Part shown: one piece after another, positions 1-8,811 of the stretch
Numbering within the stretch: position 1 is the stretch's first letter
How the letters are laid out: every line of letters begins with the position of its first letter
Source of the DNA: Clostridia bacterium
Lineage (GTDB): Bacteria > Bacillota > Clostridia > Oscillospirales > CAG-382
Assembly (NCBI GenBank): GCA_017434845.1
Contig: JAFSGD010000006.1
Location: 1-41,419, forward strand
Direction: 5' to 3'
DNA length: 41,419 nucleotides
Notes under the pieces: generated by a model
Database searches by the model: none
The model's input: the letters and a program-made list of their open reading frames with translations, nothing else
What the model was told of the DNA's origin: nothing
Program-made: the position numbers and the translations under genes

Positions 1-2
1 AT

Positions 3-206
3 CCACCGACGGAGGCTATTTTTACTGAAAAGGCGGCAATCACCGCAAGGCTTGTGCGTAATAATCCTAACACACTGATGGATCACGGATTTGAAGCACG
101 ATGTAGGATTGGAGACAGCAACGAGTGGGAGGTTTATAAGTTTACCTACAACTACTCAAACGCAGTATATGATTTTAACATTGACGGCTACACTTACGCC
201 GAGTAG
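3..206 (+). CDS. Hypothetical protein, C-terminal 67 codons (cut by window edge)
   Basis: An open frame enters from the left edge and runs to TAG at 204-206, giving 67 codons with no stop. It ends 10 bases before the next gene, whose ribosome binding site (GAGTAGGAGAAG) overlaps its stop, so the two look like one transcription unit. The visible part is rich in Asn, Tyr and Glu and has no membrane segment or motif I recognise. Codon use resembles the next two genes rather than the housekeeping block after 1500, consistent with mobile-element cargo. Function unknown. Confidence 0.5.
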   Translation, partial: PPTEAIFTEKAAITARLVRNNPNTLMDHGFEARCRIGDSNEWEVYKFTYNYSNAVYDFNIDGYTYAE

Positions 207-216
207 GAGAAGAATT

Positions 217-678
217 ATGAACACAAAACCTATCATTCACGTTCACTATACGAACGATGACTATAAATTATGGAATCCTCCGCGTAAGCCTAACTTTGAA
301 AAGTATTTGTTGGCAACTCCCGGGAGAATTTTTGAAAGCTGTGGTGGATTTGATCCGCTGGACGTGCTTTCCGTATCCAAATACAAAATAGTTTTGCGTC
401 TGGACAAAGAAATAGGAACGCTCCGACAGGGTGAAACGCTTACTATGCACTATGAGCTCCCCGGTCTGATCGCCGACGGCAGTGGCTATGAGAACTTTAC
501 AGCAACCATCCGGTGGTTAACAGCAGAGGAAGCGGAACAGGTTACCGCCGAGCCTATGAATGACCGTTACTTGGTTATGAAATGGGACTATAAATACGAC
601 AAGGAAAGCACTTGGTTGACGAGGACAGCGGCGAGGAAATCGTTGTTGATCCCGAAACCTCTGAGCATAAGATTTTGA
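217..678 (+). CDS. Hypothetical mobile-element protein, probably with a replaced C-terminus
   Basis: The ATG at 217 follows GGAGAAG at 206-212, a usable ribosome binding site; the frame open upstream to 91 has no comparable site and overlaps the previous gene. The product is 153 residues, soluble, with many aromatic and charged residues, and I recognise no domain. The first 128 or so residues look like ordinary protein. The last 25 (from about base 600) turn into a Arg/Leu/Ser/Pro-rich tail that is the integrase sequence read in the wrong frame. This suggests the original 3' end was lost when the integrase fragment was joined on. The start is fairly sure; the function is unknown. Confidence 0.55.
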   Translation: MNTKPIIHVHYTNDDYKLWNPPRKPNFEKYLLATPGRIFESCGGFDPLDVLSVSKYKIVLRLDKEIGTLRQGETLTMHYELPGLIADGSGYENFTATIRWLTAEEAEQVTAEPMNDRYLVMKWDYKYDKESTWLTRTAARKSLLIPKPLSIRF

Positions 679-1247
679 AGAAACAGGAAATCACAACGAA
701 AACCAAATCCAGTACCCGCGTGCTGGATATTCCGGACATTGTTTTCAATGCGATTATTGAAGAACGCAAAAGGTATGAAGCCAATCGGAGACGGAGATCC
801 ACTACGTTTCAGGATCTTGATTATATTGTTTGTTCGTCCTACGGCAGACCGAGAAGTTCGTGCTATGTGTCACCGCATCACAAAAAGCTTCTGCGTGAAA
901 ATGGATTGCCTGACATACGCTTTCACGATCTGCGTCACACCTTTGCAACACTCCTGCTCAAAAAGGACATTGACCTGAAGGCAATATCCAATGCGCTCGG
1001 TCATTCCAAAAGCATTATTTCGGTGGACGTATACGGCGATAATCAGCAGATCATTGCCGACGGAGTTGAGGAAATCATTCCGTTTATCCGTGAAATAATG
1101 CCGGAGGATGTACTTGCGTATCCGGAAGAAGGCCGGGAAAGACAGAGAGAATTCTTCGATCTGGATATTTGTTTTCCGAATGTGCTTGCCGATGACATTA
1201 TGCCGGATGTGCGGAATAACTGTATATCCTGTGGAAAAGATAATTAA
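594..1247 (+). pseudogene. Tyrosine recombinase/integrase, C-terminal catalytic fragment
   Basis: The frame is open from 594 (after TAA at 591-593) to TAA at 1245-1247. It shows the second half of a phage/ICE-type tyrosine recombinase: HDLRHTFATLLL (the HxxR box), then ALGHSK (histidine) and SVDVYG (probable catalytic tyrosine). These features belong to site-specific recombinases that cut and rejoin att sites. The N-terminal SAM-like domain and the first catalytic Arg are absent: the frame starts inside what should be the loop before the HxxR box. The only early start is TTG at 612, without a ribosome binding site. The fragment abuts another truncated ORF in a different frame, so I read it as a deletion remnant and not as an active enzyme. 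The C-terminal tail beyond the Tyr is longer than usual and ends CISCGKDN. Confidence 0.75.
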
Positions 1248-1253
1248 CGGAAC

Positions 1254-1303
1254 AAAAGAGGGCGGTTTTTGGATTTTTGTAAAAAAGTCCGCCGTCCTCT
1301 TTT
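1254..1303 (+). terminator. Rho-independent terminator after the integrase remnant
   Basis: AAAAGAGGGCGG at 1254-1265 pairs with CCGCCGTCCTCTTTT at 1289-1303, with a small bulge and an A/T-rich loop of about 23 bases, and runs into TTTATTTTAT. It starts 7 bases after the integrase stop and separates the mobile-element remnant from the uvrB leader. Confidence 0.7.
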
Positions 1304-1319
1304 ATTTTATCTAAAAGTG

Positions 1320-1328
1320 TGATATAAT
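1320..1328 (+). promoter_or_regulatory. Extended -10 promoter for uvrB
   Basis: TGATATAAT at 1320-1328 is a perfect extended -10 (TGn plus TATAAT). No good -35 lies 16-18 bases upstream because that space holds the preceding terminator's T-rich end; the extended -10 would compensate. Initiation near 1335 would give a leader of about 170 bases before uvrB. Confidence 0.6.
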
Positions 1329-1385
1329 ATTATATTAAAGATTTATGCATTCGTTCAGTTCGTGCAGTTCGCACCTTACGTTAAA

Positions 1386-1456
1386 ATGACCTGATTCGTC
1401 ATGAGGCTTATTTTAGCCGATTTCTACTCAAAACGGAATATGCGCGTTTGACGAAT
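1386..1456 (+). other. Structured uvrB 5' leader with competing stems
   Basis: Two mutually exclusive pairings are visible. ATGAC (1386-1390) pairs with GTCAT (1398-1402), a tight hairpin. ATTCGTCA (1394-1401) pairs perfectly with TGACGAAT (1449-1456), a long-range stem. A further small hairpin GTGC/GCAC lies at 1362-1374, inside near-repeats of TTCGTNCAG. No LexA-like GAAC-N4-GTTC box is present. A regulatory role is inference; no known riboswitch class was recognised. Confidence 0.35.
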
Positions 1457-1505
1457 TTCGGGCTTATAGATGCAATCCTAAATTCTGTAAGAAGGAGGTT
1501 TTACC

Positions 1506-3461
1506 GTGGATAAATTTGAATTGGTGGCTCCCTACGCACCGACGGGCGATCAGCCTCAGGCGATAGAAGCGCTTGTAAACGGCATAAAAAACGGCGACAG
1601 AGACCAAACCCTTATCGGTGTTACCGGCTCGGGCAAGACCTTTACGATGGCGAATATTATCGCGCAATGCAATCGCCCTGCCCTGATTCTCGAGCCGAAC
1701 AAAACCCTTGCCGCGCAGATCTGCTCCGAAATGAAGGAATTTTTCCCCAACAACGCGGTTGAGTTCTTTGTTTCCTACTATGATTATTACCAGCCCGAAG
1801 CCTACGTTCCGGGCAAGGATGTTTATATCGAAAAGGATGCCGCCGTTAATAACGAGATCGATAAGCTTCGCCATTCGGCAACGAGTGCGCTGTTCGAGAG
1901 AAGAGACGTTATAATCGTCGCCTCGGTAAGCTGCATTTATTCGCTCGGCGATCCCGAGGAATACGCTCAGCAGGTTATTTCGATAAGAAGGGGCGCGATC
2001 TTTCCGCGCGATGACGTTATCAAGCGTTTGGTTGCTCTGCAATACGGCAGAAGCGATATCGGCTTCGAGCGAAACTTTTTCCGTGTTCGCGGCGACGTTT
2101 TGGATATTTTCCCTTCAAACACCGATACCGATGCGGTAAGAATAGAGTTCTTTGGCGACGAGGTCGACCGCATCTGCAAAATAAACGTTGTAACCGGCGA
2201 GGCGGTTGCCGATATGTCGCACGTTGCGATATATCCCGCATCCCACTATGTAACAAGCGCCGAAACACGCAAGAAAGCGCTCGACGATATCCTTGCAGAG
2301 CTCGATGAAAGGATTGAATTTTTCGAAAGCCAAAACAAATTCATCGAAGCACAGCGCATTCGTGAGAGAACCATGTTCGATGTTGAGCAAATAAGAGAGA
2401 TCGGCTTTTGCTCGGGCGTCGAAAACTATTCCCGCGTGCTTTCGGGCAGAGCTCCCGGAAGCGCACCCTATACTCTGCTCGATTATTTCCCGTCGGATTA
2501 TATAACCTTCGTCGATGAGAGCCACGTTATGCTTCCTCAAGTCAGAGGCATGGCCTCGGGTGACAGAGCGCGTAAGCAAAACCTTATCGAATATGGCTTC
2601 CGTCTGCCGTCTGCTTACGATAACCGCCCCCTCGTTTTCGATGAATTCAACGAAAAGCGCGGTCAAACGGTTTATGTAAGCGCGACGCCGAAGGATTACG
2701 AGCGCGAGCTTTCAAGCCGCCTTGTCGAGCAGATAATCCGTCCCACGGGTCTGCTCGATCCCGAGGTTGAGATCCGCCCGACAAAGGGGCAGATCGACGA
2801 TCTTGCGGGCGAGATAAGAATAAGAGCCAAAAAGAAGGAACGCGTTCTCGTAACAACGCTCACCAAGAAAATGGCAGAGGATCTAACCGAATTCTTCGAG
2901 CTTTCGGGAATCAAATGCCGGTATATGCACTATGATATCGATACTATTGAGCGAATGGATATTCTTCGCGGATTAAGAAGCGGTGAATTCGACGTTCTTG
3001 TGGGAATCAACCTTTTAAGAGAGGGTCTCGATCTTCCCGAGGTTTCGCTCGTTGCAATTCTCGATGCCGATAAAGAGGGATTTTTGCGAAGCGAGATATC
3101 GCTCGTTCAGACCATCGGCAGAGCGGCAAGAAACGCCGAGGGCAAGGTTATAATGTATGCCGATACCGAAACCGGCTCGATGCACCGCGCCATAAGTGAA
3201 ACCAACCGCCGCCGCAGAATCCAGGATGCCTATAATAAGGCAAACGGAATAACACCCAAAACGGTAGTTAAGGATATTCGTGCGCCGTTAGAGATAACCT
3301 CTAAGAAAGAGGCAGAAAAGCTCGAAAAGGCGAAGAATCTTTCGAAGGATCAAAAAAAGAAGCTTATCGACAAGCTCACCGCCGATATGAAGCGCGCCGC
3401 AAAGGATCTCGATTTCGAAACTGCGGCGTTGCTGCGTGATAAGATAAGGCGCTTAATGTAA
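1506..3461 (+). CDS. uvrB: Excinuclease ABC subunit B
   Basis: UvrB is the damage-verifying helicase-like subunit of nucleotide excision repair. It is loaded by UvrA, then recruits UvrC for incision. The 651-residue product has the full family architecture: Walker A GVTGSGKT (about 38-45), the beta-hairpin region with [10 protein letters not shown] that inserts into DNA, the DESH motif II ([11 protein letters not shown]), helicase motifs around [15 protein letters not shown] and QTIGRAARN, and a C-terminal UVR coiled-coil domain ending [16 protein letters not shown] that contacts UvrA/UvrC. The GTG start at 1506 is chosen because AAGGAGG sits 7 bases upstream and the N-terminus ([20 protein letters not shown]) matches the family. 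uvrA follows after 29 bases, the usual uvrBA operon. Confidence 0.97.
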   Translation: MDKFELVAPYAPTGDQPQAIEALVNGIKNGDRDQTLIGVTGSGKTFTMANIIAQCNRPALILEPNKTLAAQICSEMKEFFPNNAVEFFVSYYDYYQPEAYVPGKDVYIEKDAAVNNEIDKLRHSATSALFERRDVIIVASVSCIYSLGDPEEYAQQVISIRRGAIFPRDDVIKRLVALQYGRSDIGFERNFFRVRGDVLDIFPSNTDTDAVRIEFFGDEVDRICKINVVTGEAVADMSHVAIYPASHYVTSAETRKKALDDILAELDERIEFFESQNKFIEAQRIRERTMFDVEQIREIGFCSGVENYSRVLSGRAPGSAPYTLLDYFPSDYITFVDESHVMLPQVRGMASGDRARKQNLIEYGFRLPSAYDNRPLVFDEFNEKRGQTVYVSATPKDYERELSSRLVEQIIRPTGLLDPEVEIRPTKGQIDDLAGEIRIRAKKKERVLVTTLTKKMAEDLTEFFELSGIKCRYMHYDIDTIERMDILRGLRSGEFDVLVGINLLREGLDLPEVSLVAILDADKEGFLRSEISLVQTIGRAARNAEGKVIMYADTETGSMHRAISETNRRRRIQDAYNKANGITPKTVVKDIRAPLEITSKKEAEKLEKAKNLSKDQKKKLIDKLTADMKRAAKDLDFETAALLRDKIRRLM

Positions 3462-3490
3462 TATCGGCATCAATTAAAAACGGAGGAATT

Positions 3491-6298
3491 ATGTCGGATA
3501 AAATTGTTGTAAAGGGCGCAAGAGTCCATAACCTGAAAGATGTTTCTGTAACCATTCCGCGCGATAAGCTTGTTGTTTTCACGGGCCTTTCGGGTTCGGG
3601 AAAATCAAGCCTCGCGTTTGATACTCTTTATGCCGAGGGTCACCGCCGATTTGTTGAATCGCTTTCTTCTTATGCAAGAATGTTTCTCGGTCAGCTCGAT
3701 AAGCCCGACGTTGATCTTATCGAGGGTCTTTCGCCCGCGATCTCCATCGATCAGAAGACAACCTCGCGCAATCCGCGTTCAACCGTCGGCACCGCAACCG
3801 AAATATACGATTACCTGCGCCTTCTTTATGCGCGCATAGGCATTCCGCATTGTCCTATTTGCGGTGAAGAGATAAAACAGCAGTCGGTTGACGAGATAGT
3901 TGCTCAAATTTCCGAGCTCGAGGAGGGAACCCGCTTTATAGTACTTGCTCCCGTTGTTTCGGCAAAAAAGGGAATGCACGAAAAGGTGTTTGAGGATGCA
4001 AAGAAAAGCGGCTACGTTCGCGCCCGTGTTGACGGCATAATGTATGAGCTTTCCGAGCAGATAACGCTTGATAAAAATATAAAGCACGATATCGATATCG
4101 TTGTCGACCGCCTTATTATGCGCGGTCCCGAAATGCGCTCGCGCCTTGCCGAAAGCATCGAAACCGCGTCAAAGCTTGCGGGCGGAATAATAAAAATTCT
4201 GTTTCCCGACGCTCCCGAAAACGATAACGAAATGCTGTTTTCGCAGAACTATGCCTGCAAAACCCACGGAGTTTCCATCGGTGAGCTCACACCGCGAATG
4301 TTTTCGTTCAATAATCCCTCGGGTGCCTGCGAGGCGTGCAGCGGTCTTGGCGAAAACAACGTTTTTTCCGAAGAAAAGCTGATTCCCGATAAAAGCCTTT
4401 CTATTTATGCGGGCGCAATCGTTTGCAACGGCTTTAAAAGCGCAGAGCCGGGCGGATATCTTGCCGAGCTTCTCAATTCGGTTGGCAGATACCACGATTT
4501 CGACGTTCACACCCCCATCGAGAATTTCACCGAAGAGGGCTATAACGTTTTAATGTACGGAAACAAGCGCAAGCGCAAATCGGTTTCCGAGCCCTCGTTT
4601 AAGGGCGTTATAGGAATGATCGAGCACCGCTATAAAATGGGCGGCGGCTATGAATCGCGCGATTATTACGAGCAATTCATGGATTTTATACCTTGCCCCG
4701 AATGCAAGGGCAGGCGCTTGAAAAACGAATCGCTTGCCGTAACGGTGGGCGGTCTGAATATTTCCGACCTTTGCTCGCTTTCGGTGGTTGATGCTCATAA
4801 GTTCTTCAACGAGCTTAAGCTTTCAAAAACCGAATCCGAGATCGCAAAGGAGATTCTGAAAGAAATACACGCTCGTCTTTCCTTCCTTGAAAACGTCGGC
4901 TTGGGATATCTTACCCTTTCAAGAAAAGCAGGCTCGCTTTCGGGCGGCGAGGCACAGCGCATTCGCCTTGCAACCCAAATAGGAAGCTCGCTTGTCGGCG
5001 TAATGTACGTTCTCGATGAGCCGAGCATCGGCTTGCATCAGCGCGATAATCAAAAGCTTATAAACACACTTAAAAAGCTTCGCGATATCGGCAACACGGT
5101 TCTCGTTGTCGAGCATGATGAAGAAACCATCGAGGAAGCCGATTTTCTCGTCGATATCGGCCCCGGTGCAGGCATAAGCGGCGGCGAGGTGGTGTTCACG
5201 GGAACCCCCGCCCAAATAAAAAAATGTAAGGAATCGATAACCGGCCAATACCTTTCGGGCAAAAAGAGCGTTAGCATTCCAAAGCAGCGCAGAAGCGGCA
5301 ACGGCGGTTTTATAACCGTTGTCGGCGCAAAGGAAAACAACCTTAAGGATATCGACGTTACCTTCCCGCTCGGGAAATTCGTTTGTGTAACGGGTGTTTC
5401 GGGCTCGGGCAAGTCTTCGCTCGTTAACGCCGTTCTCTATAACACGCTCGCGCGCAAGCTCGGCAGAGCGTCGCTCATTCCGGGTAAGCACCGCGAAATA
5501 ATCGGCGCCGAAAATATAGATAAGATAATTCAGATCGATCAGTCGCCTATCGGAAGAAATCCCCGTTCCAATCCGGCAACCTATATCGGATTGTTCAATG
5601 ATATACGCGCCGTTTTCGCTTCAACCCCCGAGGCTAAGGCGCGCGGCTACGGCGAGGGAAGATTCTCGTTCAACGTTAAGGGCGGCAGATGCGAATCCTG
5701 CCGCGGCGACGGAACCCTAACCATCGAAATGCATTTTCTTCCCGACGTTTACGTAACCTGCGACGTTTGCAAGGGCAGAAGATATAACCATGAAACCCTC
5801 GAGATAAAATATAAGGGCAAATCCATTTACGATATTCTTGAAATGACCTGCGAAGAGGGAAGAGAATTCTTCCAAAACTATCCTTCAATAAAGCGCAAGC
5901 TCGATACTCTTTGCGACGTTGGCTTGGGCTACGTTAAAATAGGTCAGCCCGCAACAACGCTTTCGGGCGGCGAGGCACAGCGCGTTAAGCTTGCAAACGA
6001 GCTTGCAAGGCGCGCAACGGGAAAAACCCTTTACGTTCTCGATGAGCCCACAACGGGGCTTCACACCGATGACGTCAACAAGCTTGTTTCGGTGCTTCAA
6101 AAGCTTGTCGATGCAGGCAACAGCGTTGTCGTTATCGAGCATAACCTCGATCTTATCAAAACCGCCGATTATATCATCGACCTCGGTCCCGAGGGCGGTG
6201 CGGCAGGCGGAACGGTCATCGCAAAGGGCACACCCGAAGAGGTTGCCGAAAATCCGAACAGCTATACCGGATATTACCTTAAGGAGAAATTAAAGTGA
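3491..6298 (+). CDS. uvrA: Excinuclease ABC subunit A
   Basis: UvrA is the dimeric ABC-type ATPase that finds bulky DNA lesions and loads UvrB. The 935-residue length is typical. It has two ATP-binding halves: the first Walker A is GLSGSGKSS (about 32-40), the second GVSGSGKSS, and there are two signature motifs ([13 protein letters not shown] and [13 protein letters not shown]). Zinc-binding Cys pairs are present at [31 protein letters not shown] and CDVCKGRR. The ATG follows CGGAGGAATT. The stop overlaps the next gene's GTG by four bases (GTGA), so translation is probably coupled from uvrA into the radical SAM gene. No frameshift or missing key residue was seen. Confidence 0.97.
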   Translation: MSDKIVVKGARVHNLKDVSVTIPRDKLVVFTGLSGSGKSSLAFDTLYAEGHRRFVESLSSYARMFLGQLDKPDVDLIEGLSPAISIDQKTTSRNPRSTVGTATEIYDYLRLLYARIGIPHCPICGEEIKQQSVDEIVAQISELEEGTRFIVLAPVVSAKKGMHEKVFEDAKKSGYVRARVDGIMYELSEQITLDKNIKHDIDIVVDRLIMRGPEMRSRLAESIETASKLAGGIIKILFPDAPENDNEMLFSQNYACKTHGVSIGELTPRMFSFNNPSGACEACSGLGENNVFSEEKLIPDKSLSIYAGAIVCNGFKSAEPGGYLAELLNSVGRYHDFDVHTPIENFTEEGYNVLMYGNKRKRKSVSEPSFKGVIGMIEHRYKMGGGYESRDYYEQFMDFIPCPECKGRRLKNESLAVTVGGLNISDLCSLSVVDAHKFFNELKLSKTESEIAKEILKEIHARLSFLENVGLGYLTLSRKAGSLSGGEAQRIRLATQIGSSLVGVMYVLDEPSIGLHQRDNQKLINTLKKLRDIGNTVLVVEHDEETIEEADFLVDIGPGAGISGGEVVFTGTPAQIKKCKESITGQYLSGKKSVSIPKQRRSGNGGFITVVGAKENNLKDIDVTFPLGKFVCVTGVSGSGKSSLVNAVLYNTLARKLGRASLIPGKHREIIGAENIDKIIQIDQSPIGRNPRSNPATYIGLFNDIRAVFASTPEAKARGYGEGRFSFNVKGGRCESCRGDGTLTIEMHFLPDVYVTCDVCKGRRYNHETLEIKYKGKSIYDILEMTCEEGREFFQNYPSIKRKLDTLCDVGLGYVKIGQPATTLSGGEAQRVKLANELARRATGKTLYVLDEPTTGLHTDDVNKLVSVLQKLVDAGNSVVVIEHNLDLIKTADYIIDLGPEGGAAGGTVIAKGTPEEVAENPNSYTGYYLKEKLK

Positions 6299-8163
6299 TA
6301 GATTACGAAAAATATGCTCCGCTTCTTGCAAAAGTGGAAAAGCCGGGGCGCTATGTCGGCGGAGAATTCCGCTCTGAAATACCCGATCCCGAAAAAGCCG
6401 ATCTGAGAGTTTGCTTTTGCTTTCCCGATATTTACGAGATCGGAATGTCGAACCTCGGCGTTAAAATTTTAACGGGTGCGCTTAATCAAACCGGCTTTAT
6501 AAGCTGTGAGCGCTGCTATACCCCTTGGCCCGATATGTGCAAGCAGCTAACCGAAAACGGTGTTCCGCTTTATGCGCTCGAAAGCGGCGATCCGCTCAAC
6601 CTTTTCGATATCGTTGCATTCACTTTGCAATATGAGCTTTCCTACACTAACGTGCTCGCAATGCTTAAGCTTGCAAGAATCCCTCTGCTTTCGTCCGAAA
6701 GAGGCGAAAACGATCCCATAATCATCGCAGGCGGTCCCTGCGCCTATAATCCCGAGCCTCTTGCCGACTTTGTCGACGTCTTTTCCATCGGCGAGGGCGA
6801 GGATGCGCTCGTCGAGCTTTCAACGCTTATAAGAGATTGCAAAAAGAACGGCATCGGCAGGGAAGAAACGCTTTATCGCATAGCACAGCTCGATGGCTTT
6901 TACGTTCCCTCGCTTTATAGCGTTACATATAACGAAAACGGCACTATTGCTTCTTTCGAGCCCAAGCGTTCAAACGTTCCCGTTTCGATCAGAAAACGCA
7001 TAATAAGCGATCTCGATAACGTTTATTTTCCCCGTAAATGCTCGGTTCCGTTTATCGAAACGGTTCACGACCGCGTTATGCTCGAGGTGTTCCGCGGCTG
7101 TCTTCGCGGTTGCCGCTTCTGTCAGGCGGGCATGGTCTATCGTCCCTATCGCGAAAAATCGCCCGAGGTGCTCAATGCCGATGCTGTCGAATCGGTTGCA
7201 AATAGCGGTTATTCCGAAATATCGCTCACCTCGCTTTCGATAAGCGATTATACCCACCTGCGCGAGCTTATCGATAAGCTTCTTTCCTGGACCGATGATA
7301 AAAAGGTTAACCTTTCGCTTCCTTCAATGCGAATCGATAATTTCTATGAAGAGCTTTTGGAAAAGGTGTCTTCGGTAAGAAAAAGCGGCTTGACCTTTGC
7401 GCCCGAGGCGGGCACGCAAAGGCTTCGCGACGTTATCAATAAAAACATCACCGAGGAAGAGATAATTACCGCCTGCGAAAAGGCGTTTGACGGCGGCAGA
7501 AACAGCCTTAAGCTATATTTCATGAACGGTCTTCCCACCGAAACCGATAACGATATCTGCGGCATTGCGGGCCTTGCGCAGAATATAGTCGATACCTATT
7601 ATTCGAAAAAACGCTTCGGCGGCGGCAGAGGCGTTAACGTAACGGTAAGCGTTTCCTGCTTCGTGCCCAAGCCCTTCACGCCTTTCCAATGGTGCGCGCA
7701 GGACAGCATCGAGGAGCTCGAGCGCAAGCAACAGCTTCTTAAATCCGAAATAAAAACCAAGAAGATATCATATAAATACCATGATGCCCGTGTGTCTCGA
7801 ATCGAGGCGGTGTTCGCCCGCGGCGACCGCAGGCTCGGCAGTGCTTTGTTGCTTGCCGCCGAGCGCGGAATGATGCTTGACGGCTGGGATGAATTTTTCA
7901 GCTATGAAAAATGGCTTGAGGTATTTTCCGATTGCGGAATAGATCCTGCTTTCTATGCCAACCGTGCTTTCGAAACCGATGAAATACTTCCTTGGGACTT
8001 TATCGATATCGGAGTAACCAAAGAATTCATGAAACGCGAATACGCAAAGGCGATCTCCGAAGAAACGACCCCCGATTGCCGAACCAAGTGCTCGGGCTGC
8101 GGTGCCGCAAGCCTTTGCAACGGAAAATGCGTTTGCAACGAAAGGGGTGCGAATAATGGCTGA
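6295..8163 (+). CDS. B12-binding-like radical SAM protein (TIGR03960 type)
   Basis: A 622-residue radical SAM protein. The N-terminal third resembles a Rossmann-like B12-binding fold (VCFCFPDIYEIGMSNLG, then IIIAGGPCAYNPEPLADFVD and SIGEGEDAL). The core carries the SAM [4Fe-4S] motif CLRGCRFCQAG at about residues 268-278. The C-terminus ends in a Cys-rich knot (CRTKCSGCGAASLCNGKCVCN) that could bind a second cluster or metal. The family is widespread in Firmicutes, nearly always with a DUF2344 protein directly downstream as here, but its substrate is not known to me. The GTG start overlaps the uvrA stop by four bases, and the stop overlaps the next ATG by eight. I am confident of the family and not of the reaction. 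Confidence 0.85.
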   Translation: MIDYEKYAPLLAKVEKPGRYVGGEFRSEIPDPEKADLRVCFCFPDIYEIGMSNLGVKILTGALNQTGFISCERCYTPWPDMCKQLTENGVPLYALESGDPLNLFDIVAFTLQYELSYTNVLAMLKLARIPLLSSERGENDPIIIAGGPCAYNPEPLADFVDVFSIGEGEDALVELSTLIRDCKKNGIGREETLYRIAQLDGFYVPSLYSVTYNENGTIASFEPKRSNVPVSIRKRIISDLDNVYFPRKCSVPFIETVHDRVMLEVFRGCLRGCRFCQAGMVYRPYREKSPEVLNADAVESVANSGYSEISLTSLSISDYTHLRELIDKLLSWTDDKKVNLSLPSMRIDNFYEELLEKVSSVRKSGLTFAPEAGTQRLRDVINKNITEEEIITACEKAFDGGRNSLKLYFMNGLPTETDNDICGIAGLAQNIVDTYYSKKRFGGGRGVNVTVSVSCFVPKPFTPFQWCAQDSIEELERKQQLLKSEIKTKKISYKYHDARVSRIEAVFARGDRRLGSALLLAAERGMMLDGWDEFFSYEKWLEVFSDCGIDPAFYANRAFETDEILPWDFIDIGVTKEFMKREYAKAISEETTPDCRTKCSGCGAASLCNGKCVCNERGANNG

Positions 8164-8761
8164 TATACGCGTTTATTTTACAAAGCTGGGCAGACTTAAA
8201 TATATTTCGCATCTCGATCTTCAGCGTGCTATTGCAAGATTGCTGGTGAGAAGTGAGCTCCCCATTGCCTATTCCGAGGGCTTTAACCCTCATCCGCGTT
8301 TAACCATAACCCAGCCGCTTTCGATCTATCAAGAGGGCGAGCGCGAATCCTTCGATTTTCGTTTAACCGAAGAAATCGATAGCGAAACCGTAAAGTCAAG
8401 GCTTTCTCAAAACGCTTTTTCGGGCATGGAGATTCTCGAGGTTGAAGTGATTGTCGGAAAAAGCGCTTCCAAAAGCGCGATTTGGCGTCTTGAACTCAAA
8501 ACCGAAATGTCGGCAGAAGAGTTTTCTTCGGCATTTAAGGGGGAAATGCAGGTAACCAAGCGCTCTAAAAGCGGTGAAAAGCTTGTTGATATCGCACCGC
8601 TCGTTTCTCTTATTTCGGCAGAAAAAACCGATAACGGCATCGTTGCAAGGATAGAAGCACCCGCGGCGGGCAACAATTACCTTAACCCCTCTTACGTTGT
8701 TGCCTTTTTCGGCGATAGGGTGTCGGCAAAGCGCGTTGTTCGCGAGAATATTATTTTTTGA
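8156..8761 (+). CDS. DUF2344 / TIGR03936 radical SAM-associated protein
   Basis: A 201-residue protein beginning with the family hallmark: VYFTKLGRLKYISHLDL followed by SEGFNPHPRL. In many bacteria this domain is fused to, or encoded directly after, the TIGR03960 radical SAM enzyme, so the two probably form one enzyme system acting on RNA or another nucleotide-containing substrate (inference). The ATG at 8156 is chosen over in-frame upstream codons because AAAGGGG (8141-8147) is well spaced and the N-terminus matches the family. It overlaps the radical SAM stop by eight bases. A strong promoter for the next gene starts only 12 bases after its stop. Confidence 0.8.
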   Translation: MADIRVYFTKLGRLKYISHLDLQRAIARLLVRSELPIAYSEGFNPHPRLTITQPLSIYQEGERESFDFRLTEEIDSETVKSRLSQNAFSGMEILEVEVIVGKSASKSAIWRLELKTEMSAEEFSSAFKGEMQVTKRSKSGEKLVDIAPLVSLISAEKTDNGIVARIEAPAAGNNYLNPSYVVAFFGDRVSAKRVVRENIIF

Positions 8762-8773
8762 AACAATTTTCTA

Positions 8774-8802
8774 TTGATATCGTGCAATTTGTCTGCTATA
8801 AT
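8774..8802 (+). promoter_or_regulatory. Near-consensus sigma-A promoter with almost no leader
   Basis: TTGATA (8774-8779), a 17-base spacer, and perfect TATAAT (8797-8802). Initiation about 7 bases downstream would fall near 8809, only some three bases before the ATG at 8812. No ribosome binding site fits in that space, so the message would be leaderless or nearly so. Confidence 0.65.
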
Positions 8803-8811
8803 CATAATGAT

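Noticed and set aside
91..216. Upstream extension of the ORF at 217
   Set aside because: It overlaps another open frame that ends at 206, has no ribosome binding site, and its residues are Thr/Ser/Arg-rich noise.
1..1303. Complete integrative element with att sites
   Set aside because: Only a fragment is inside the window, the integrase is truncated, and no direct repeat flanking the segment could be found.
1340..1380. LexA/DinR box in the uvrB leader
   Set aside because: The TTCGTNCAG units are direct repeats; no GAAC-N4-GTTC palindrome is present.
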